NCBI RefSeq assembly: GCF_946479715.1
Contig: NZ_CAMLHF010000014.1
Coordinates: 1 to 45,142, forward strand
Direction: 5' to 3'
DNA length: 45,142 nt
Source: an uncultured Pedobacter sp.
GTDB taxonomy: Bacteria > Bacteroidota > Bacteroidia > Sphingobacteriales > Sphingobacteriaceae
Part shown: positions 9,637 to 16,261 of the stretch, piece after piece
How the letters are laid out: every line of letters begins with the position of its first letter
Numbering within the stretch: position 1 is the first letter of the stretch
Notes under the pieces: generated by a model
Told to the model about the DNA's origin: nothing
The model's database searches: none
The model's input: only the letters and a program-made list of their open reading frames with translations
Program-made: the position numbers and the translations under genes

Positions 9637-9654
9637 GGGAGAGTTACCTCTCCC
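9637..9654 (-). promoter_or_regulatory. Intercistronic hairpin with GUAA tetraloop
   Basis: Seven perfect GC-rich base pairs (GGGAGAG/CTCTCCC) close a four-base loop, GUAA on the minus-strand RNA, a GNRA-type tetraloop. It lies 5 nt after the stop of the small cysteine-rich gene and 18 nt before the propeller start. No U-run follows, so it is not a standard intrinsic terminator. It could protect the 3' end of the upstream message or lower expression of the downstream genes relative to the small exported protein. Confidence 0.6.
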
Positions 9655-9659
9655 TGTAT

Positions 9660-10142
9660 TTACACTTCTTGTTGACTCAATATACAATCAGATGAATTCG
9701 GATAACACCCTTTTACAGTGGTCCCCATAGGACAAGCCAACTTTGTTATCGTCCCTCCTATAAATCCATTTAGGACTATCGAATGTCCGCCCGGTGGCGT
9801 ATAAGCCGTTCCATATGAAGAAGTAAAGTGCCCATCTATGTAAAGTGATGCTCCCACAAGCTGATTAAAGGAATTATAATATTGAGTTTTAACGTAAGGT
9901 TTAGAACAATCTTCAGTAGTTAAAAGTTTTGCCGAACACCCCTCTGTATTCGGATCATTACACGGTGCGAGTTCTTCGGAGCCTCCTCCTCCAGTCTGGG
10001 CATATGCTTTTAAAGAGTTCAAGGAAAAACTGCCGCCATCTTTTTCAATAAAAGTTACGGCATTAAAAATAAATACGGTGAGGAATACAGCTCCTCCAAG
10101 TACCTTAGCTGCTAAGGAAACTTTCCATTTTTTTTGTTCCAT
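9660..10142 (-). CDS. Small exported six-cysteine protein, NVEAL-like precursor
   Basis: A protein of 160 residues. A basic start (MEQKKWK) and one hydrophobic stretch (about 9-32) are followed by NSLKAYAQTGGGGSEE at 42-57. That segment resembles the NVEALA-type processing region of Bacteroidota NVEAL proteins but does not match it exactly. A signal-peptidase site after AYA (48/49) is plausible. The mature part has exactly six cysteines: C61, C69, C79, C137, C146 and C153. They fall in two groups of three flanking a glycine/tyrosine-rich middle, so up to three disulfides are possible. It is the first gene of the run that contains two CxxC redox proteins and a propeller lipoprotein. It could be a secreted peptide precursor or a small structural surface protein. 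I am fairly sure it is exported and cysteine-rich, less sure of the family. Confidence 0.7.
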   Translation of the reverse strand: MEQKKWKVSLAAKVLGGAVFLTVFIFNAVTFIEKDGGSFSLNSLKAYAQTGGGGSEELAPCNDPNTEGCSAKLLTTEDCSKPYVKTQYYNSFNQLVGASLYIDGHFTSSYGTAYTPPGGHSIVLNGFIGGTITKLACPMGTTVKGCYPNSSDCILSQQEV

Positions 10143-10172
10143 ATAAAATTAATTTAAATTTGTTTATATAAA

Positions 10173-10204
10173 TCTATCTCAATAGACTGCTAAGCTTTTG
10201 CAGT
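10173..10204 (-). terminator. Possible weak terminator, two abutting hairpins
   Basis: Downstream of the GT-C gene on the minus strand, ACTGC/GCAGT (loop of nine) and TCTAT/ATAGA (loop of four) form two five-pair hairpins back to back, followed by a short TTTATAT tract. The stems are short. It would separate the glycan cassette from the small exported protein gene, but read-through is just as possible. Confidence 0.3.
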
Positions 10205-10226
10205 GCATAATTTTAATTCATGAAAA

Positions 10227-11519
10227 TTAGCCCACCCAAAAACCACTAATAAAATCATGATAGAATATCACGGTAAAAAAAATATTAAATAAAAACAGCA
10301 AGAAATACAAAGGCTGCAATTTTTGGAAAAACTTATATAAGAAAAAGGATAATCCAAATAATATATAATAAACAGTATGGTGTATATAGTTAAAAATACC
10401 AGTTACAAATATACCGGAGACCAGTATTGCCGTGATAAAGTAAACATCCTTTGATCCGGGGTTGTAATCTTTATTTATCCAATTCAAAAAACAAACTGCA
10501 AATGAAGTGCATATAAGATGTCGATTCATGCACTGCATATTTGTGCTTCCTTCAATATTATATGTAAAACAAGTATCTATTATAGCTATTGCAGATAAAA
10601 ACAAGGCAGAAAAATAAACTGATTTACAAACATGATTCTTTTCTTCTTTTAATCCACTCCTTGATGTTCTTTGTTTCGAGATAACGCAATTATAGCCCCA
10701 TTTGAAACAGAAAAACATTGCAATACAACCCAACGTTAATCCTATTGCATCAATTCCCAAAACCTTATTCGGTGAAACAGTTGTAAAAGGTATAGATGGA
10801 ATTAGCCACTCTCTTTTCCAGTATTTTTGAACCTCAATATAGTAAAACCATTTTCCTGTTTCTATCCATTGAATTAAGACGACAATGAATATACTAATGA
10901 CACAAATCAGAGTATTGGTAATAATATTTGTCAGTAACTTCTTTCTACTAATACTGGAGCTTTTGTAGGCCAATAACTCAGTTACAATCACAGCGGGTAT
11001 AAAGAAAATTGAAACAGATCTTGTTAAGCAACAACCAAACAACCCAATAAATACCAGAGTCCTGGAATCTCTTCTATAGCCAAGGATAAGCAGTGTACCA
11101 AACAAAAAAAAACATGCCTCGGAATAAGGTAGAAAGAAAAATATAAAACAAGGAATTGTACTAACAATCATCAGATAAGGTATTTTATAATTTGTCTTTC
11201 CAATTAAGAATAAAAATGAGATGATAAAGATGATTAGGTTTACAAAAATAATCTGAAAATTGCTCAAAAATGTCCATTTCCAGAGGTAAGGAAACAATGG
11301 AAAGAAAGCCATATTAGACTTTTGATTGGGAGTAAAGGTGTAACCTAAATATCTAATGTCGTTGAACCATACACCATCATTTTTAATAATGTTAACTTCA
11401 TTGGGGACTTCAGTTATTATACCAAGTTTTATAAAAATAAAGTATAAAATCACTATTACCACGATACTTGTAAATAAAACGAATAGTGCTTTGGACGTCA
11501 AGAAAAATTGTTTAGCCAT
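10227..11519 (-). CDS. Polytopic GT-C type glycosyltransferase (PIG-V/mannosyltransferase-like)
   Basis: Integral membrane protein of 430 residues with about ten hydrophobic helices. After helix 1 there is a periplasmic loop with D54-I-R-x-L-G-Y and then MAFFPLFPYLWKW at 70-82. The acidic loop and FFPLFP motif resemble those of PIG-V/GT-C transferases that use a lipid-linked sugar donor on the outer face of the membrane. It follows the GtrA-like gene by 15 bp and closes a three-gene set with the GT2. In the Shigella gtrABC systems the third gene is the serotype-specific polytopic transferase; this protein occupies that place. The acceptor and sugar are unknown. The frame is intact, and AT-rich like its neighbours. 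Confidence 0.72.
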   Translation of the reverse strand: MAKQFFLTSKALFVLFTSIVVIVILYFIFIKLGIITEVPNEVNIIKNDGVWFNDIRYLGYTFTPNQKSNMAFFPLFPYLWKWTFLSNFQIIFVNLIIFIISFLFLIGKTNYKIPYLMIVSTIPCFIFFFLPYSEACFFLFGTLLILGYRRDSRTLVFIGLFGCCLTRSVSIFFIPAVIVTELLAYKSSSISRKKLLTNIITNTLICVISIFIVVLIQWIETGKWFYYIEVQKYWKREWLIPSIPFTTVSPNKVLGIDAIGLTLGCIAMFFCFKWGYNCVISKQRTSRSGLKEEKNHVCKSVYFSALFLSAIAIIDTCFTYNIEGSTNMQCMNRHLICTSFAVCFLNWINKDYNPGSKDVYFITAILVSGIFVTGIFNYIHHTVYYILFGLSFFLYKFFQKLQPLYFLLFLFNIFFTVIFYHDFISGFWVG

Positions 11520-11534
11520 GGAGTTATAATAAAA

Positions 11535-11930
11535 TTATTTAGTTACCTTAAAGGTGAAAATTGAGTTAAGTGAAAAATTCCAAATTGCCACTAGGACAAT
11601 TGCAAAAAATTTCCCCAAATAGAATGAAAAACCTAAATTTTGATGAAATAAATACACGAGTGCAGAATTCCATATAAAACCAAACGAAGACACAATAAAA
11701 AACTGTTGAAATTGTTTCCTTACATTACTATTGCTATCTGCGAAGGTCCATCTCTTATTCAAGTTAAAAACAATAACCATGGCAATAGAAACACCCAACA
11801 AATTTGATAAATAAGGGTTTAGTTGAAAGTATTCTTTAAAGAGAATCGTAAAACTAAAATCAATCAACATTCCAATGCTTCCACATATACCGAATTTCAA
11901 AACTCTGAAAATGAATGTAGAAATTTTCAT
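11535..11930 (-). CDS. GtrA-family membrane protein
   Basis: Protein of 131 residues with four membrane helices. It has the GtrA-family hallmarks: RVLKFGICGSIGMLIDFSFT at the first helix, PYLSNLLGVSIAMVIVFNLN for the second, the basic segment NKRWTFADSN, and a C-terminal NFSLNSIFTF close to the usual family ending W-N-F-x-x-N-x-x-F-x-F. Members are thought to flip a bactoprenol-linked sugar across the inner membrane. Its ATG overlaps the GT2 stop by 4 bp (ATGA), so translation of the two is coupled, and the GT-C gene follows closely. Length is normal for the family. Confidence 0.9.
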   Translation of the reverse strand: MKISTFIFRVLKFGICGSIGMLIDFSFTILFKEYFQLNPYLSNLLGVSIAMVIVFNLNKRWTFADSNSNVRKQFQQFFIVSSFGFIWNSALVYLFHQNLGFSFYLGKFFAIVLVAIWNFSLNSIFTFKVTK

Positions 11931-12769
11931 CTCTGCAAAGGATTCGAACTTGAATGGATTGAACTTAGAACAGACTGAATATTAGAGGCATGATTCGTGT
12001 TGTTTTTTCTTTCATTCGCTCTAATCCTGTACTTATATTTAATAGCAAAAAGTATGAAAGGAATTTTCACCACATCAACAAACTTCACCTTTGAATTACC
12101 TTTCTCCGTCCATACGTTAATTGGAATCTCTTTCATAAGCCTATTTAAATCTACCAAGGAATATAGCAATTTCATTTTGGCGAAAATTTCAACATCAAAA
12201 AGCCATCGACTTAAAAATGGGTCTTTAAATAATTCATTTGCCAAATCACGGCTAAATATCTTGAGCCCACATTGTGTGTCGTAAATAGAGAGCTTTAGTG
12301 CCATATCAATCAGAGTTGCTATAACACGCCCACCATAGTGACGATAACTTAAACGCTTTATTTGGCTTCCAAATACAGAAACACGTGAACCGAAAACAAA
12401 TAATAATTCTTGTCGCGATTCAATTAACCAAAACACTCTTTGAACTTCTTCAAGTGGGGTAGATAAATCTGCATCTAAATAACATATATACTTTGTAGAA
12501 AAATTCTTTAGTACGAAATTAACTCCCCTACGTACGGCTTCACCTTTCCCAAGATTTACCATTAACGAAACAGCACATACATTTTTTTTATATCTTGATT
12601 CCAAATTATCAATAAAATATTGAGTTAGATCTGAACTCCCATCATTTACAAAACAAAATCCAATATTAGAATTATCCCTAATAAACTTCTCAAATGACTG
12701 AAGGGGGAAACGTTTAAATTCATTATAGCAAGGCACTATTACAATCATTGTTTTTTCCTTGTTCTCCAT
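11927..12769 (-). CDS. Family 2 glycosyltransferase, bactoprenol/dolichyl-phosphate sugar transferase type
   Basis: Protein of 280 residues with the GT-A fold of DPM1/ALG5/GtrB-type enzymes, which charge a polyprenyl phosphate with a sugar at the cytoplasmic face. Visible motifs are IVIVPCYNEFKR (9-20), VNDGSSD (41-47), NLGKGEAVRRG (72-82) and the nucleotide/metal-binding DADLSTP (99-105). Further on, YDTQCGLKIFSRD and SRWLFDVEIFAK are typical of ALG5-like proteins. There are no C-terminal membrane helices like those of classical GtrB, so it resembles the soluble or peripheral ALG5-like branch. It is the first gene of the GT2-GtrA-GT-C cassette and overlaps gtrA by 4 bp. Donor sugar unknown; glucose is the family default, but that is inference. 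Confidence 0.88.
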   Translation of the reverse strand: MENKEKTMIVIVPCYNEFKRFPLQSFEKFIRDNSNIGFCFVNDGSSDLTQYFIDNLESRYKKNVCAVSLMVNLGKGEAVRRGVNFVLKNFSTKYICYLDADLSTPLEEVQRVFWLIESRQELLFVFGSRVSVFGSQIKRLSYRHYGGRVIATLIDMALKLSIYDTQCGLKIFSRDLANELFKDPFLSRWLFDVEIFAKMKLLYSLVDLNRLMKEIPINVWTEKGNSKVKFVDVVKIPFILFAIKYKYRIRANERKNNTNHASNIQSVLSSIHSSSNPLQR

Positions 12770-12862
12770 GTAAAACTATTAATGAATGTATAATGCTTAT
12801 TGATATAAATCTAATTTACTTCGATGCAAAAAAATAACAGTATAACTAAATTCATTATTTCC

Positions 12863-13096
12863 CTATCCTGTTTTTTTAAATGTAAAATCAAAGGTGCCAT
12901 CTGTCGAATAATAATAGGATTGCCTACTCCTGTTATATCTAATATCTGCACCTTGATTTCTAAGAATGGAAATATATGCGAATATGGTTCTTTCACTTAC
13001 AGAAAGCTTTTTAGCTAATTGAATTGGAGATCCGGTAGCTCTTCTCCGAATTAATGAATTTAACTGATCGAGTCTGTTGAAATAGTAAGTTGGCAT
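12863..13096 (-). CDS. Small HTH (DeoR/HTH_11-like) DNA-binding protein
   Basis: Protein of 77 residues. The N-terminal half is a winged-helix region: RLDQLNSLIRRRATGSPIQL, then AKKLSVSERTIFAYISILRN with a clear recognition helix, then a wing QGADIRYNRSRQSYYYS. This matches the HTH_11/DeoR-like pattern of many small Bacteroidota proteins next to surface glycan genes. It has no effector domain. It lies 93 bp upstream of the GT2 gene and about 160 bp downstream of the LytTR gene, with two LytTR-box-like repeats just upstream of it. It probably controls the glycan cassette or is a step in its control. Other open frames over the same bases give no recognisable protein. Confidence 0.72.
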   Translation of the reverse strand: MPTYYFNRLDQLNSLIRRRATGSPIQLAKKLSVSERTIFAYISILRNQGADIRYNRSRQSYYYSTDGTFDFTFKKTG

Positions 13097-13182
13097 AAAT
13101 TGAGAGCAATAGGTTTACATTAGCAATTTAATAAGAGCTTATTTATTAACAAACAAATTACATAGACACCTATTTTCAAATG

Positions 13183-13250
13183 ACTAACGGGCTTTAAAAT
13201 TACACTAACGCCAAATATTTAGGCAACAATGTTAAATGAAAGCGTTAGGA
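13183..13250 (-). promoter_or_regulatory. Putative LytTR binding boxes (two direct repeats plus one inverted copy)
   Basis: On the minus strand CCCGTTAGT (13183-13191) and GGCGTTAGT (13204-13212) start 21 bp apart, which leaves a 12-bp spacer. That is the spacing known for LytTR regulators, whose 9-bp box has GTT in its centre. A third copy, AGCGTTAGG, is on the plus strand at 13241-13249. The repeats lie 87-116 bp upstream of the small HTH gene and directly downstream of the LytTR gene. The match is by eye to the general family pattern, so binding is inferred. Confidence 0.5.
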
Positions 13251-13259
13251 AACAACATC

Positions 13260-14060
13260 TTAAGTTAAGATACTCTCGAATGAAAAATCAAAATCGCGGT
13301 ACAGCGACAGGATCATCGCGATAAATAACATTATTTTATTGAGAATTAAAATCCTAGGATTAAATACGTCCAGTATTCCAGCTTTGTAAGATTGTCCGAT
13401 CGGAATGATGATATTCTTATCTAGTATTACCCGATTAGATTCGATAGACCTTATTTTATTAATATTAATAATAAAAGATCGGTGAACTCTTATAAAAACA
13501 TTCTCTGACAACACCTTCTCAATTCCATTAAGTGTAAAATTTGCAATACACTTTTCTCCTGTTTGATTGATAATGATGTAGTTTTGGCTCGCTTCTATGT
13601 AAAAGATATCATTGATATTTATCCTTATAATTTTCCCCTTTTCACATTTTATAAAGAAATGATCTTCTTTGTGAAACTCTTGAATAAATTTTGGTTTGCT
13701 ATGACTCCATTTAGGTTTGGGTAAATTGACCCTTTCAAGAAATTTATCATAGCCAAAAGGTTTTTGCATATAATTCAACCTATGTTTTTCAAAAAACTCT
13801 TTTGACAAGGTCTTTAATGGATCTACAAAAACAACATTAAATGCAAGTCCGAGCGAATCATTCAAATTAATCATACGCTCTTCATTGATTTGTTGATTCA
13901 CAATGATAATATCAGGTTTACTTGAAGAATATATAGATAATGCGACTTTAACAAGATCATCGGACACTCCTACTATTTTTAGCCCCTCAGTCTTGTATAT
14001 AAAATCAAACAATTCAGAAATAGGCTTATTATCGTTTGAGAGAACGTAAATTTTTATCAT
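13260..14060 (-). CDS. LytTR-family regulator with degenerate receiver domain
   Basis: Protein of 266 residues. Residues 1-115 have the receiver fold pattern, but the phosphoacceptor position after the third strand (KPDIIIVNQQ) is N55 instead of Asp, while the conserved Lys is kept (MQKPFG, K100). The DNA-binding LytTR domain spans about 130-232: DIFYIEASQNYIII, then VFIRVHRSFIININKI and NIIIPIGQSYKAGIL. It therefore probably works without phosphorylation, and no histidine kinase lies beside it. After the LytTR domain there is an unusual 34-residue tail with a hydrophobic run (LILNKIMLFIAMILSL, 238-253). The gene stands upstream of the HTH gene and the glycan cassette, with LytTR-like boxes between. 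A role in switching that cassette is inference. Confidence 0.87.
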   Translation of the reverse strand: MIKIYVLSNDNKPISELFDFIYKTEGLKIVGVSDDLVKVALSIYSSSKPDIIIVNQQINEERMINLNDSLGLAFNVVFVDPLKTLSKEFFEKHRLNYMQKPFGYDKFLERVNLPKPKWSHSKPKFIQEFHKEDHFFIKCEKGKIIRININDIFYIEASQNYIIINQTGEKCIANFTLNGIEKVLSENVFIRVHRSFIININKIRSIESNRVILDKNIIIPIGQSYKAGILDVFNPRILILNKIMLFIAMILSLYRDFDFSFESILT

Positions 14061-14335
14061 AAATATTTGGCTATAGGGAATAGTAAGATTACATATAATA
14101 AATCATTTTTTTAAAAAAAAGTAAAACTTATAAATTATAACTATCAATAAGCTAAAAATATATCTCCTAGAAAGTTATAAATGGTAATCAAAAAAGGTAC
14201 AACAATAAGTACATATTAGATTGTCTTAATAGATTTCAAATCTAACTAGTCTTCGTGAGATCAACATTTGGAACCTAGACATATTAAAATTTGTCGCATT
14301 TTTAAAATGGCTATTGCCATAATAGGTCTGCGATA
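14061..14335. other. AT-rich intergenic stretch at composition change
   Basis: This is 275 bp without a gene, between the LytTR start and the ABC ATPase stop. It holds a 15-bp palindrome (TAGATTT-C-AAATCTA, 14230-14244) and a short hairpin on the minus strand (ATGGC/GCCAT, 14307-14320, then TTTT), which may be a weak terminator for the ATPase. An 11-bp direct repeat, ATATTAAAATT, occurs at 14281 and 14333. The LytTR promoter should lie here, but I see no clean TAnnTTTG box. Confidence 0.5.
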
Positions 14336-15328
14336 TTAAAATTCTAGAAAATGACCTATGTTCGCCTGAACATGGTCATTTTTTTTATGTTCTCCTCTAT
14401 TCAATTGGATTGCTCTTATTTTAACTCCGTTTCTTTCCAGCAGTAACTCTTCGTAAAAGCCTTTGTAATAAACATCCTTAACTTCAAAACGCCTGCTATT
14501 CCATGAACTTTTTAGTTCAACCCATTCCGGATAAAAAACTACATGATCTTTGGTGGCATTAATGCCTAGTTTCAAAGCATCTTCTGCATTTAAAACCACG
14601 GCATTGCCTAGTATTTGAGCGGTATAAATATGATCAGGATGATGATATATATGTGATGGTTTCCCTTTCTGTAAAAGCTGACCATCTTTTAGAATCAATA
14701 ATTCGTCTGACAAAAACAAACCATCTGCAGGATCATGAGAAACCATGATAACAGTAACACCTGTATCAGCAGCAATTCGTTTAATATCAGCACGCAACTG
14801 GTTTTTCAACAATGCATCTACCTGACTAAAAGGTTCATCCAACAGTAAAACTGAGGTATCGCTTACCAATGCTTTTGCAATTGCAACACGTTGCTGCTCT
14901 CCCCCACTTAGCTCAGTAATTTTCTTTTCTTTAAGATGCATAATGTGCAAATGCTCCATCATGTCCATGGTTTTGTCGTGCTTGGATTGCACGTTTGTGT
15001 TCGACAACATGGAAGCAATATTATCGTACACCTTGGCATAGATATTAAGGGAGAAATCCTGAGTAACCATTTTCATTTGCTTATGGCCTGGTATCAGTTG
15101 CTCATCCGGTCCAAGAATCCTTTTCCCTTCAAAAAGCACTTCACCACTATCAACCTTTAGTAAGCCATAAATACATTTCAGCAATGTCGATTTCCCGCTT
15201 CCGCTTTCCCCAATAATGGCTACAATATTTCCTTTTTTAATATCAAAGCTAATATTTTTAACTCCAGAAGCCTGTTCCGTTTGATATTGCTTGGTCAGGT
15301 TTTTTACGCTAATGATCTGTTCTTCCAC
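14336..15328 (-). CDS. ABC transporter ATP-binding protein (PotA/FbpC-like), no permease nearby
   Basis: Cytoplasmic ATPase of 330 residues with all catalytic elements: Walker A GESGSGKST (40-48), Q-loop Q90, signature LSGGEQQ (140-146), Walker B LLLDEP (161-166) and switch histidine H198 in SHDP. About 110 residues follow the ATPase core, beginning DHIYTAQILGNAVVL, and look like a diverged TOBE-type regulatory domain as in importer ATPases for polyamines, iron or other small ligands. No permease or binding protein gene is adjacent on either side, so its partners must be encoded elsewhere. A separate terminator lies between it and the outer-membrane protein gene upstream, so it is probably its own transcription unit. 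Confidence 0.88.
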   Translation of the reverse strand: MEEQIISVKNLTKQYQTEQASGVKNISFDIKKGNIVAIIGESGSGKSTLLKCIYGLLKVDSGEVLFEGKRILGPDEQLIPGHKQMKMVTQDFSLNIYAKVYDNIASMLSNTNVQSKHDKTMDMMEHLHIMHLKEKKITELSGGEQQRVAIAKALVSDTSVLLLDEPFSQVDALLKNQLRADIKRIAADTGVTVIMVSHDPADGLFLSDELLILKDGQLLQKGKPSHIYHHPDHIYTAQILGNAVVLNAEDALKLGINATKDHVVFYPEWVELKSSWNSRRFEVKDVYYKGFYEELLLERNGVKIRAIQLNRGEHKKNDHVQANIGHFLEF

Positions 15329-15369
15329 AGTTCAAAGATAATATAAAAGTATTGGTCATTAAACAAAAA

Positions 15370-15396
15370 AATCCCGCAGTATACTACCGCGGGATT
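15370..15396 (-). terminator. Intrinsic terminator after the outer-membrane protein gene
   Basis: Eight perfect pairs, AATCCCGC/GCGGGATT, close an 11-nt loop. On the minus strand the stem is followed directly by a run of seven T. It sits 27 bp past the stop of the outer-membrane protein gene and should end the long heme/sigma-factor run. Confidence 0.87.
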
Positions 15397-15422
15397 GGTT
15401 TTATTTGTGTGTGTTGTGTGTT

Positions 15423-16232
15423 TTAATTTAAGCCAAGCGTAACGCCGAAGGACATATTTTTCAATCCCTTTTGCGCTGCACTTGCAAACATATCGCTAGC
15501 AGAATACTTAGCAAATACCCCAAAGGCACCATAACCTAACCTAACTGTACCGCCATAACGGAAGGATTGAAAGTTATAATCATCGCTAACTTTTACTTTT
15601 CCTCTTTCGTTACTGATCTGTTTCACTTTTCCATTTAAAAGGAAGCCCACTTCTGGTCCGAATACAAAGTAAAAGCGGTCGCCATGATCATTTTCTTTGG
15701 TACGCAATTCAAAATTCAGAGGGATGTGCACATAGCTGCTAGAGAAACGGTTCTTAGAGAAATGGATGTCTTCCTGAACATAAGTAAGCTCACTTGCATT
15801 TTTCTGCATGGTTATATCTTTGTTCAATCTGATGTGTGTCCAGTCGAAACCACCTGCCAGATAGATCTTAAAATTTGAATTGAAACGATAGCCAAACTGG
15901 ATGATATCAAAAGAAAACGTGCTTGTTTTACCACCTCTGTAATCTAAAAAGTCGTTTTCAGGAGATAAAGTAAAACTACCATTATCTATTAATCTTGAAA
16001 ACCCAAGATCCACTCTGGTTATGGTTAGTCCACCGATAAAGCGGCCTTTTGAAAGATTGGTTTTCCCTGTTGAGTCCTTTTTACCAATGGTAATACCAAC
16101 ACCAAGGTCCATATCGAACTTTTTCATTTTACGTTCTTTGGTTACGGTAGTATCTTGTTGTGCACTGGCAGTTTGAGCTATAGCACCGGTAAGTCCGCTT
16201 ACAATAAGTGCTGTTAATAATAGACGTTTCAT
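15423..16232 (-). CDS. Outer-membrane beta-barrel protein
   Basis: Exported protein of 269 residues. The signal peptide ends TASAQQDT (cleavage near 24). The mature chain has many alternating hydrophobic strands with aromatic ends, such as GRFIGGLTITRVDLGFSRL, FSFDIIQFGYRF and FYFVFGPEVGFLL, and a last strand ending NMSFGVTLGLN. This fits a small porin-like Bacteroidota outer-membrane barrel (outer membrane protein beta-barrel/PorT-like family). It is 29 bp downstream of the anti-sigma gene, so the ECF pair may control it as part of one operon. An intrinsic terminator follows. Ligand unknown. Confidence 0.82.
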   Translation of the reverse strand: MKRLLLTALIVSGLTGAIAQTASAQQDTTVTKERKMKKFDMDLGVGITIGKKDSTGKTNLSKGRFIGGLTITRVDLGFSRLIDNGSFTLSPENDFLDYRGGKTSTFSFDIIQFGYRFNSNFKIYLAGGFDWTHIRLNKDITMQKNASELTYVQEDIHFSKNRFSSSYVHIPLNFELRTKENDHGDRFYFVFGPEVGFLLNGKVKQISNERGKVKVSDDYNFQSFRYGGTVRLGYGAFGVFAKYSASDMFASAAQKGLKNMSFGVTLGLN

Positions 16233-16261
16233 TGTATGTATGGTTTGTGTGTTTCCTAATT

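Noticed and set aside
9619..9687. Upstream in-frame ATG for the propeller gene
   Set aside because: It would put 23 polar residues before the lipoprotein signal and overlap the small exported gene; the ATG at 9618 is preferred.
12811..12996. Minus-strand frame overlapping the HTH gene
   Set aside because: Overlaps the HTH reading frame in another phase and gives no plausible protein.
14230..14244. 15-bp palindrome TAGATTT-C-AAATCTA
   Set aside because: AT-rich and isolated; such palindromes are expected by chance in this composition, so I do not call it an operator.
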